From the NCBI RefSeq assembly GCF_029873635.1, contig NC_080426.1, forward strand, positions 50,792,093 to 50,856,092: a stretch of 64,000 nucleotides of DNA, read 5' to 3'. Shown here piece by piece: positions 36,901 to 48,900 of this stretch (within the stretch, counting starts at the first letter, position 1; every line of letters starts with the position of its first letter). The position numbers were made by a program, and so were the translations under genes. This stretch comes from Malania oleifera (taxonomy: Eukaryota; Streptophyta; Magnoliopsida; Santalales; Ximeniaceae). The notes beneath the pieces were generated by a model. It saw nothing but the letters and a program-made list of their open reading frames with translations. It was not told the DNA's origin and did not search any database.

Positions 36901-39900
36901 CAAATGACATCCCCATCGCCAACTCTAAACCAAGTAGGAGGATAGAATAAATGGGTAACATGTGAAACTTCCTCCAGCTTGCAAGACAAGCATTGCCACT
37001 TGCTTTAGCATCCGACCTTCCAATGCATACCATACTTCTAATAACCTTGTGCCATAAAAGCTGACCTCCTGTGGAACCTACATAACCATTTTTAACTAAA
37101 GAAATGTTTTTCTAACACCACATTGCCAAGGCCTAAATCCCCCTCACACTTAGGTCTTCTAGTCATGTCCCAACTTACAAGATGATCCCCTCCTTTTATC
37201 TCCTATACCTGAAAATATTTACATCTCATAAGCCTCTCCAGGACTACAGCCACACTCGATAGAACTCTAAAAAGAGAGAGAAAATGAACAAGAATTTCAG
37301 AAAGAGCCACGCCGATATGGTTTCGTTTGGAACAACTTATGCAGAAGTGTTTTTCAAAATATATACTGAATTTAACAAGTGTTGAAGAGGAAAAGTATTG
37401 AAAGTTATAAGTGGTGTTTAGTTGTGTTTAAAATAAGCGGCATTTGGATACTTTCATTATAGGGTACCATATGATTATTTTTAAACATATTTTAAATTAA
37501 AAATATTAATATCTTTTAATTAAAAATTTCATTAATAATTATTATAATTATTTATAATTAAAATTTAAATATTTTCTATTAAAATATAATATAGGATTGT
37601 CATTTTTAATTAATAACAATTTTTTAATTAATGTATATTTAAAAATATCACTTTCATATTAAATTATGATAAAAATAATATTATTAATTAAATTTAAAAT
37701 TTAAATTTATAAATAGTAATTGCTCATTCCAAAATTGAATCATAATCAATAATATGTACTTTAAAATATATTTTAAATAAAAATATTAAAAATTTTATAA
37801 TTAAAAGTTTAAATGATAATCATATTAATTTTCTAATTAAAATATAAATATTTTCTATTAACTGAAATAATATAACATCATTTATTAATTAAAAATAATT
37901 TTGTTATTAAAACTTTTAGTTTATTTAATGTTAATTTAAATGTATAGATGGCTCTTTTTATTCATTCTAGAATTTAATTATATTTTATTAATACTTAATA
38001 GTTTATAATGCATAATAAAATAATAAATGATTAATTTTTACTTAATAATTATGTTAAATGTTTCTTTCAATTAAAATTTAAATATTTTTATTAAGTAAAA
38101 ATAATATAATATTATTTTTTTAATTAGCAATAATGTTGTTCTTAATTCATATTTATAATATATGATTATCATATTAATTTATGTTAAAATAATATTATTA
38201 ATTAAACTAGTATTTTTAATTTTTAATATTAATTTAAATTAATAGATGGTTCTTCTTCTTCCCAAAATTGAATTATATTTCATTAATAATTAATATATTA
38301 TAACACATAATGAAATAATATATGATTATCTTCTAATGTATTTTTAAAATTATCAAATAATAACTAAATATTCTTATATTTACAAAATTGACCCCGCTAT
38401 GAATAGTGTCACTTATAAGTGGCCAAAAGGTTATTTTAAATTGCTTCTTAAAATTTACTTAAATAGTTCTCCAAAAAGTTGTTCTGGAAAATCACTTTTT
38501 ATAATAAGTATTTGCTATAGTACAAGACCAAAGCCAATTTTTTTGTAAAAGAGTTTATTTTAAGTGATAAGTGTCATAAGCACTTTGTTTAAATGCTCCC
38601 AAGAGGGGGCTAAGAGTAATGCAAGGATAAATAAGCCCTCTCCACCCCTAAACTTCTACCCACCCTCTCCAAAAGAGAATTAGGATTGCATCCAAGAGGA
38701 AGACTCTAATAAGTCAATGTATAGGACATTCAAGATAGGCCAATGATTGCCCCCGGGCATTGGATCCGGTGGCAAGGGCGGGCTTGGGATGGGCCGCTCG
38801 ACAGTATAAGTCCCAGGTTAGATTCCTACCATCCACGATCAAATTCCGATTTACTCCTGCGTTGGTTGTGGGGCAGGTGAACGTGGGCGTGGGATTAGTC
38901 TAGGTTAGGGCGTAGCACCCGATGATCCTAGGACACCCGATGTAATCAAAAAAATAAATAAATAAATAGGCCAATGATTTATGGTCTTCACTAGAAACCT
39001 ATGCAAGGTAACAAGGCTACTAATTAGAGATTTTAATGTTGAAATAAAAGCGTCATGCTTTTAAGGTGGAGGAAGATAAAGCTCTCAGTCCTAAGGAAGA
39101 CATTTTATGATTGCTTTTTTTATCCCATTATATATGGAAAGTAATTAAGAGAATAGTATAGTTCCTCATGAGTTCCATGGTAATAGAATCATTACTAGGA
39201 GCGCGAGTTCTACTTTTTATTGCTCTTATTGCTAGGAAACATTGCTCTTGCAAGTTCAAAGATGATTGGCAAATTAGTTTAGTAACTGCTCACTATAAAG
39301 TTTTGGTTAAGATGTTATCTAGGAGATTTAGGGAGGTTTTGGGTGATGCCATTGAGGATAGATTGATTCCTTATGCAGTGTAGGTTGCTCGTGGGGTGGT
39401 AGATGATGCTAAGAGAAGGGGAAATAGGGATAAAACAAAAAAAAAACCAAGTCTTAAATCTCACTAGGTGGGATTAGTGAAGGGGAAATAGGGGTGCTGC
39501 TTTTAAATATGAATTTTGAGCAAGCTTATGATAGTGTCTGTCGAGTCTTCTGAGACAACATGGAGAAGAAGGATTTTGGATTAGATTATATGAAAAGGAT
39601 TTAAATTATAAAAGGTTGCCTATCATATGAAAATCTGTCAGTGATCGTCAATGGTATCCAAGGGACTGGTGTACTACCTCTCATGGATTGAGACAACGGG
39701 TTTACTGCATATTCCCTTTCTCCTTTTCTGTTCACACTTGTGGTAGACGTGTTGCACAGAATGGTTTTACAAGCACAAGACCTTGGTGTTACTAAGGAGT
39801 TTAAGGTTAGTAGGAATGATGTGGAAATCCATCTCCAGTCTGCCAATGACACAATTCTTCTTCAAGGCTGACAATGTTAAATTTCAATAAGTGTATGCTT

Positions 39901-42900
39901 TGTAAAAAAAAATTAAGAAAATATTAGAAGTTAATATGTTTAAAGGTGGTATTGGAGGGATTATAAGAGTCAAACATGAGAAGGTAGAGTTTACTTTGTT
40001 AGCAAGTCGCATTTCCTTATTTTGGTCCTCGACTTACTAGGCCTTCCTGTAGGGGACACTCCGTCCTTTATCAAAAGAGTGGATAGAAGATTTTCAACCT
40101 TCATTTTTTTAGGGGCTCGTAGCATGCTCATCAGTGATTGTCTTTGCATCATTCTTTACTTTTTGTCTCTTATAGAATTATGCTTAGCATAGCTGGCGGG
40201 TTGGAGAGGATGATGAGATATCCTAAAGTTGGCATGGGTGATAGTAACAAAGATCAATTTATTAGTTGAGATGTTGTGTTAGGTGACCTGAGTCAAATTT
40301 GGGACTAGAAATTTAGGATCTAAAAACATTTCTCTAGTGGGGAAATAGTTGAAGAGGTTTCCTTTAAGAAACAAAGTCTCTATGAAACAAGATTATTAAA
40401 AGTGTGGCTTTTCTTCGAGGGATTCTTGTTCTCCACAGCCCACACCTCTCTCTTTCATACATTAATGAATTTCCTTTTCTATCAGAAAAAAATAACAATG
40501 TCATTTGTTTTTTGGGAGGATAGTTGGGTTGGAGAAAACTCTTCATCAATTTTGATTTCCCATCTTTTTAGATTGTCCTCCATGCATAATGCCCCTATGC
40601 TTCTTTTTATTCTTTGAAGGGAGGCTCTCTTTCATGGAATTTCCATTTCTTTCCAAATCTTAATGGAAGAGAGATCAATAAATTAGTCCATTCAATGGCA
40701 ATTCTGGGTTCTTTTGCTCCTCATTTGTCGAATTTGTCCTGAGAAAATTCTGTGCATTCATTTCTAAATCTTTTCTAATATACTTATTGAAGTGCCCGAA
40801 CCCTTCTTCTTTCCCTCTGGAGAATCTAATTTGGAAGGATGACATTTCCTCCTAGATCAAATCATTTACCTAGGCTTTGGTTCTTGTCAAAAGTAATACT
40901 AATTCATCATGAGCAGACCTAATGAAGTAGTTAGCACAGACATTTCTGTGATGTGCTTAGCTTTTAACAAGTAGAATGAGCAACTAATTCTTCACTGTTG
41001 GCACGCTAGGCATTTTGGTGGTGATATGTGAGTGTTGCCATAGGTTGATGATTTCAATTTGATGAAGTTTTGTTGGCTTAGGGGAACTTAGAAAGGAAAA
41101 GAATTGTAGAATTATACTTAGTATGCCATTATTTGGCCTTTATGAATGGAGATAAATGCTGAAATAATCAAAGACCAACCCATATCTTAGTTGTTATGGA
41201 ATAGAGTGGTTTTTCTACCTTATTTTGGGCTTTGTCTTTTGGGATTTTAAGGGTTCTGCATTTGACTGATCTAAAAAGATATTGGGGAGACTCCTTTGTA
41301 ATTGTTATTTTCTTTTAAGGTCAAGGGCATCTTGCCATTTAGCTCTCATGCCTCTCCTCTCCTCTTCCATGAATATATTTTTTTGAATCTAATAACAAGT
41401 GTTAATGAGAAAGCTAAAACTAATTAATCATAAAAAGATACAAAGTAATGCAGGATTGGAAGAGAAGCATTTGAAGTCTAATAAAATAATGGTCTATAAA
41501 TTTGCCAATGTAAATGATGATTTAATGTCTTAAAACACATCTTTAGTATGGAAATGGTTATGGAGGTTTCCCTTGGAGGATACTCCTTATCACACAAGGT
41601 TATTTGAAGTGTCAAATTCATCAAAATGGTTGGGATACTAGAAGAAGCAGTAAAGCCATGCAAGCCCTAGGAAATTTATTTCTTAGTCTGCTCATTTTTT
41701 CTACCGTCTTATTTGGCTCAAAGTAGGTAATTGGAATCTCATGCAGTTTGGGTCATTGAGATTTCATTGGAATTGCTGGTTCATCGTCTTTTTAGATTGT
41801 CTTCCATTCATAATGCTTTGATTAATTCCTTTTCTTCTTTAGAGGGGGCTCTCTTTTTTTGGGATTTTCATTTCTTCACAAATCCCAATAAAAGAGAGGT
41901 CGATGAGCCTACTATTATGTTGAAGGCCATGGATTCCAGTGTTCCTCAAATGAGGAATGACTCAAGGAGTTGGATTAGGGATGCTTCCGATTCTTTAACT
42001 ATGATATCTTCTCTCATTTGTTGAAATCTTCTACTACTCCATCTTTCCCTCTGAATAATGTTACTTGGAAGGCTAAGGCTCCTTTCATGATCAGGACTTT
42101 CATTTGGACTTTGCCTCTCAATAGAATTAATATTAATGACTTGTGGTGGGTAGGGAAATCTAATAATGCTATCAATCAAAATATTTGCATTGTGTTCAAA
42201 ATATGGCCACAAATAAGAACCTTTTTCCACATCATTGGGTAACTAAGCAGCTTTAGGACAACCTTTTACCTGCTTTTGATGAGGCAATGGTATTTCACAA
42301 ACTGATGAAGCTTTATGGTCAGGTTTTGGGGTTTTGCAAGGAGTAAGAAAGGGGTGGTTTGTGCAAGTGTGTCATGTTCACTCTTTTTGGAGTTTGTGGC
42401 CTGAGAAGGAGCTAGGATCTTTATTAATAAATCAACTCCTTCACATTTATTATGGCATAGAGTCGCTTTCCTTGCGTCTTTTTGAGCACATTCTTTGGGG
42501 CTTTTTCAGTTGTTTTGTTGCCCTTCAGAAGGATTGAGGGTGGCTTTTTTCTATTTGCAAAGGTCATTTCTGGATCCTGTGATTGAGAGAGTTTGAGGCT
42601 GGACACGTGGAGAAAAACATACTTATCTTTAGGGGGTTGTACCTCATTAGTGTTCACTCCTATTTACTTTGTATCTCTTTTTAGAGTACCCAAGAGTGCT
42701 GCTAGGACTCTAGAGATGATGATGCAAAACTTTCTTCCTCGAACTGTTGCACAATCACTACATCCGTTAAAACAAATTTGATCCTGAAAAATTCACAATT
42801 CCACATCCTCATCCTAGACAACATCACCCCTCATATGATTTTCTGCCAAAAAATTGCATTTGGTTGTACAAACTTTTCAAAGTACCACTTTGCAATCACT

Positions 42901-45900
42901 TGAAGCCAAATCCAAACTCTTCAAAAATACTCATGATCATTGAATACATATTAATCATGAGATATCATCTTCCATGTGTTTGAGGATGTAATCAATTCAA
43001 ACTTAATTTGAAACTAATAAGACATACCTTATATTGACACCTGATATGAAGAACCATCTAATAGACCAACTAGAGACCCTTAAAAATAAGAGTAAGCATG
43101 GTCTACATCATAATGGGCAGGATTTCAAAGAAAGTGTTCTTGGTACTACTGCAAGTCCCCAGAAGTTCCCTCAGATATCTCATTTGTTTTTTCCTCTTAG
43201 TCATTCCACAGTTAGTACCCACATTGTTGTTCGGACCTCACGGCTTGAGGGAACAGCGAGGATTTTTAATGCCAAAACACCTGCCCATCTGTTATGGGAT
43301 AGAGTTGCTTTCCTCACTTCTTCTCGAGCATGTGCTTTGGGAACTTTTTAGGGGAGTCGATCTAATCTCCAAAGAGATTGGAGAGCTGGAATTTGTAATT
43401 GATTGTAGCTTTTCTTTAAGGATGTCTCGTTCTCCTCAGCCCATACATCTCTCTTTCATTCATTAAAGAATTTCTTTATCCTAACCGAAAAAAAAAAATG
43501 GCAATGTTATTTGTTTTTTGGGAGGATACTTGGGTTGGTGAAAATTCTTCATCAATTTTGATTTCCCATCTTTTTATATTGTCCATGTTTACTGCCCTAC
43601 TGCTTTTTATTCTTTAGAGGGAGGCTCTCTTTCATGGGATTTCCAATTCTTTCAAAATCTTAACGGAAGAGAGGTTGATAAAAAAGTCCATTTAATGGCA
43701 GTTCTGGGTTCTTTGGTTTATCACTCGTCAAATTTGGCTTGGGAAAATTCCTGTGCCTTCATTTCAAAATCATTTCTAATGCACTTATTGAATCCCCAAA
43801 CCCTTCTCCTTTCCCTGGAATCTAATATGGAAGGATGGAATTTCCTCCTGAACAAAGCATTTACCTAGACTTTCTTTCTTGTCAGAAGTAATACTAATCC
43901 ATCATGAGGAGACCTAATGAAGTAATTAGACCAGACATTTCGGCGATGTGCTTGGTTTCTAACAGGTCAAATGAGCAATTAATTCTTCACTGTTGGGAGG
44001 CTGGGCAGCTTGGTGGTGAGATACGAGTGACTCCTTAGGTGGATGATTTCATGTTTAAGAAGTTTTAGTGGTTTGTGGGAGGTAAGAATAGAAAAGCATT
44101 GTGGAGTATGCTTCGTATGCCATTATTTGGACTTTACAAATGGAGAGGAAGGCTGGATATTCAAAGATCAGCCTGTATCTAAGTTGTTGATAGAGTTTTC
44201 TAGCTTCCCTTCGGCCTTGCCTTTTGGGATTTTTAGGGTTGTGCTTTTGACTGATTTGAAAAGATGTTAGGGAAACTCCTTTGTAATTTCTATTTTCTTT
44301 ATAGTTGTTCAAAGACATTTTTTTTTGTTTTTTTTTTTATCTGAAAATTATAATTATATAGATCAAAAGGATATGTACAAGTACTCTGGGCATACCCAAG
44401 AGAGAGACCCAAAGCTTACACACAACCAAAGACAAGAATATACAACTCACAGGCAACTTAGGCCTTCACCAGAGACTCCATAATACATCAAAACTTGGGC
44501 ATACCCAGAGGCCATTTAGCCAAAATAACTAAACTCAAGAAGGCCACAACCCTTCGTAAGCATACATTCAGAAACTGACCTCACCCGGGGGAGGTCAAGT
44601 ACAAAAAAATGGGAACTTATCATATGCACAGTTCGGTAGATGTGAGTCTGGATCACTCTGATAATAGCATATGGTTGAGTGACAATCCCTTCAAATTTCC
44701 TATTGTTCCTAAAATGCCATAAACAATATACTGTTATGGCCAGGCACGCCCCCTTTGCTACCGCTTGGATTCCAGTACCCCTAGCTTCTTTATGGAGCCC
44801 TTTCAAACTTGCTTTTAGAGTTGACATCAGTCTAGAGATTCCCAACCATTCCCGTAGGTGGCTCCAAACAGTAGAGGATGTCTTACATTTGAAAAACATA
44901 TGATCGATTGTTTCCATTTCAGTGCCACAAAAAACACAGGTTCTATCTACTCCTTCCCCCCTATACTTGTCACACATAAGTATTTTCCCAATAGCTGCCA
45001 GCCACAAGATGAAAGAATGCTTAGGAGCACAGCAATTCTTCCAAATCAAGTTCGGCCAAACAATTACCCTTCCTTTAACCCTCTAGAATTGGTATGCTTC
45101 GGAGCATATAAACTGACCCTCCACCTCACATTGCTTTAGTTGGTTATCAGCACTAGATCTGCCCCCACACTGAATCAGCATCTTATCTTTAATTCCTATC
45201 AGCTTTTTGAAGAGAGGGGAGTCATCATGTTTAGAAGTAGCCTCCCATATACACCCACCCTTTAAGTAGAAATGGCTCACCCACTTAGACCACAAGCTAT
45301 CCTTTTTGTCAAGAAAACTCCATAAGTCTTGGTGAGGAGAGCATTGTTCCAACATTTAAGGTCCATCACACCCAGTCCACCCTCCTTTTTTGGCAAGCAA
45401 ACATCCTTCCATGCTACCAAGGGTTTCCTCCTACCACCCCACAAGAAAGTCCTACAAAGTTTGACAATTGACAATGTGAGCCAAAACATTGTATGGAATA
45501 GGAAACATCGAGAGCCAAAAACAGTCCACCCCCTGCATCACTAAGTTAATGATTTCAAGCTTCCCAGCATATGAGAGAGTGTGCCCTGACTAAGAACCAA
45601 TAAGTCGAGAAATCCTGCTTAATAAAGGGGAGTAATGTGAAGAATTAAGTCTTTTGGAGGCCAAGGGAATTCCCAAATATCTGAATGGAAACTCCCCCAC
45701 ATTAAAACCTGTTAAGTTCTTTAACTCATCCAATGTGTAACCCGAGACCCCTGCACAGAACAGATTGGATTTAGGCAGGCTTGCTTTGAGTCCCAAACAG
45801 TCAGCAAAATCCCTCAGGCAATCCATAATCCTTCTAACCGAAGCAAAATCCCCTCTGGAAAATAGGATCAAATCATTTGCAAAGGCAAGATGTGATATCT

Positions 45901-48900
45901 TAAGTTTACCACATTTGGGATGAAATCTGAACCCAGGGTCTCTTTCCAGATTCTTTAGTAGTCTTGACAGATATTCCATACACAGCACAAACAGGATACG
46001 TGAAAGAGGGTCACCTTGTCTTAGACCCTTCTTACCCTCAAAGAATCCATATAAACCCCCATTAACAGATAAGGAGTAGGAGGTGGTAGTAACACATTGC
46101 ATTATCCACTCCACCAAGATAGAAGGAAATTTGAGTTGCTCTAACATACTCTTCAAGAAACTCCAAGATACTGAGTCATATGCCTTTTTGAGATCTACTT
46201 TATCCTTTTTTCTAGCGTATTTCCTGACCAGCACCTGGACAAGGAATATATTTTCCACCATGTACCTTTGCTTTACAAAAGCTGACTGAGCATTGTTGGC
46301 CTAACAAGGCTTACGAATCTTATTTTGATGATAACAAATCAAGGGTATTTAACATGTTTTGGTTAAAGTGATGATGTTTCAGGAATTAAGCATTAGAGTT
46401 CAAGATCAAGAGTGCATTGATAGCCTACATTCCAAACAAGTGATCAAAAGAAAGCTCAACAGATCAAGTTTGTCAAATCTTATGAAAACTTAAAGGCTTC
46501 TGAAGCTCAAAGTCAAAATGGACTTAAAGCAAGATATACATGAAGACTTCACACTTTGAGAGTTTAAGTCTTACGGAAAGTCTTATGTAAGTACTTCAAC
46601 TTAAAATAAATACGGATGCTTTGAAGCTCTTTAGGTATGATTACAGACTTAGAGACCTATTTTTAAAACCTTGAAAAACATATTTTTCAAATTTCAAATC
46701 AAAGATTCCAAGATTAAAAGCTAAAAGAGTTTTGGAAACAAAATCTTAAAAACAGTTAAAATGCATGCTTAGGCGACTGACTAGGTTTCATCAGGCGACT
46801 GACAAATTATATGTTTTTAAGAAAGGCAAACAGAACTGTGACAGGCGCCTCACAAAACATTCTCAGGCGACTGACAAGTAGTCATGCAACTGAAAGAACA
46901 TTGTCAGGCAACTGATAGAGCACTGGCTTTTGAAATATGCCAAGTTTTTAACGTGACAGGCAACTGACACCTTTTGGTCAGGCGACTGACGTTCGTATTT
47001 TTTGAAATAAAGCAGCGTTGAAAAGTATTCAAAAATGTTTGTTTGGGCTCCAAATTTTGTAAATACTTGGGAAATACTCCAAGTAAACTTGGGTAACAAG
47101 GAATTACTTTTAGAACTCTATAAATACATGGAAGACCAAAATATTTTTATAACAACTACAAGTAATCAAGCAATCAAAGTCTCTAATTCTCAAAGGTTTC
47201 TTGTTTACTCACTCTTGCTGAAGTTATACTAAATTCCTGCTGATACAACCACTCGGGTCTTGTGTTCTTACCAAACTTCTTTCAATCTAAAAGAAGAACC
47301 CGGTGATTAATTTCTTGAGCTTCAAATTCATTCTTTATTGATATTTAAATTTGAAGTATATTAGTGCTCTAACTTGTGCTAATCAGCTCTATTGTGAGAG
47401 TGTCTTTGTCCACAGGAATTTGTTCTTGTTTTGTGTTGTTTTTTTACGGTTCAGGTTGTTGAATCGTTGTACCGAACGTGGGGTATCGCTTGGAGAGGAG
47501 GGCTCTATCTTATTGAAGGAGTGTTGTAAAAGTTTGCTCCACTCGTAAAGGAGTGGTATAGTGGAATCCCTTAGGTGTGTTGCCTAAGATAAAGACGTAG
47601 GCGGGTATAGCTGAACCTCGTAAAAACTTGGTGTCATTCTATTCCCTACTTTCTTTAAATTTCAGCACTTATAAACTACGTGGTTGTGTACTTAATTTTC
47701 TTGATATTAATTTGTCTTTGGGAATTGCAAAAACCATAAGAGAGTACGTTGATTGATCAATATATTGCGGAAACCACAAGGGAATACGTCAATTGATTAA
47801 TACCAGAGCTCACTAATATATTGGTTGGTTACATACTTAAAATCAAGATACTTATTTGATATCGATATTTGAATTTTGGAAGCTTGGTTGAATTTTCTAT
47901 TTTTGTGATATCAAGCTAACTTCATTGATTGGATTGAATATCAATTGTACTTGTGAAGTTGTTGTGTTTGAAGAGTGTGATTGCAAATTAACTCAAATTG
48001 AAAAAGGAGTAAGACTTAACAAAAGATTTATAAAGAAATTTTAAAAACTCAATTCAACCCCCCCCCCCCCCCCCCTCTCTCTCTCTCAGGAGCACACCTA
48101 ACTTTTCAAGCATTATTCAAAATTCCTTCCAGCCCTGGCTTAATCCTGTTGGCAAGGATCTTAGCAATGATTTTGTACACCACATTGCAACATGAGATGG
48201 GATGGTAGTCATGAACCTTGTTAGCATCCTGGGATTTGGGTATCAACACAATTGCAGTCCTGTTAATCTGTTTCAGGAGCCTCCTATTTCTGAAGAACTC
48301 CTTAACAGCAATAGATAGATCTTTACCCGCAATGTCCCATGCTTTTTTGAAGAACCCCGAAGTAAACCCATCAGGTCCCGGAGACTTGTCATCTCCAATG
48401 CTAAACAAGGCATTTTTAATCTCTATATCAGTGATATCTTCAACCATCTTGTTAGCTAGAGCCTCATCCAAGGTTGGTCCATTTGCAATCACCTGTGGAT
48501 CAACAGGAGCACACTGTTCTTCTGTCCCCAGCAACTGCTTATAAAATGTCACAAACTCCTCAGCTACCCCCTGTTGAGATCTTGTGTACTCCCTATTCTC
48601 CTTACATATTGCAGCAATATGACTCCTTGCTGTGTATCTTCTCATTAGGGAGTGAAAAAAAGCAGTACCCTTATCACTGTTTTTCAGAAATTTACATTTA
48701 GCCTGCTGGGCCAAGAAGCTCCTATTTGCTTCTTCCAGCTTCGCAGCATCCTCTCTTTTCACAATAAGGGTCCTCTGTAATTCTTCATTCTCAGGGTTGT
48801 CATGTAGGGCCTGTTGGGCATACTTCAGTTCTAAGCAAGCCCTTTCATCTCTCGATGACATATGAGAAAAATGCAAAGCATTCATAGTTTTCAGGGGCTC

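Larger units (their letters stand above)
34600..41390 (+). mobile_element. Old L1-type LINE (LINE-B), interrupted and decayed
   Basis: Plus-strand pieces occur in LINE ORF2 order. Endonuclease region 34600-35280 (GLRDRQK-like start, VRSTWEARFKDWISLP at 34850-34900, PMYGPTQSI at 35030). Linker 35500-35880 (SWWDSHE, FKFVKKLKIWNEDTFG, SRLFHRR-type words). RT 39060-39880 (SLVTAHYKVLVKMLSRRF at 39260-39320, NFEQAYDSV, SPFLFTLVVDVLHRM, SANDTI at the catalytic site). C-terminal zinc-binding region 40400-41390 (FWEDSWVGENSS, LFRLSSMHNA). Frameshifts and stops are frequent. Sequence between 35900 and 39050 is later insertions. Confidence 0.75.
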
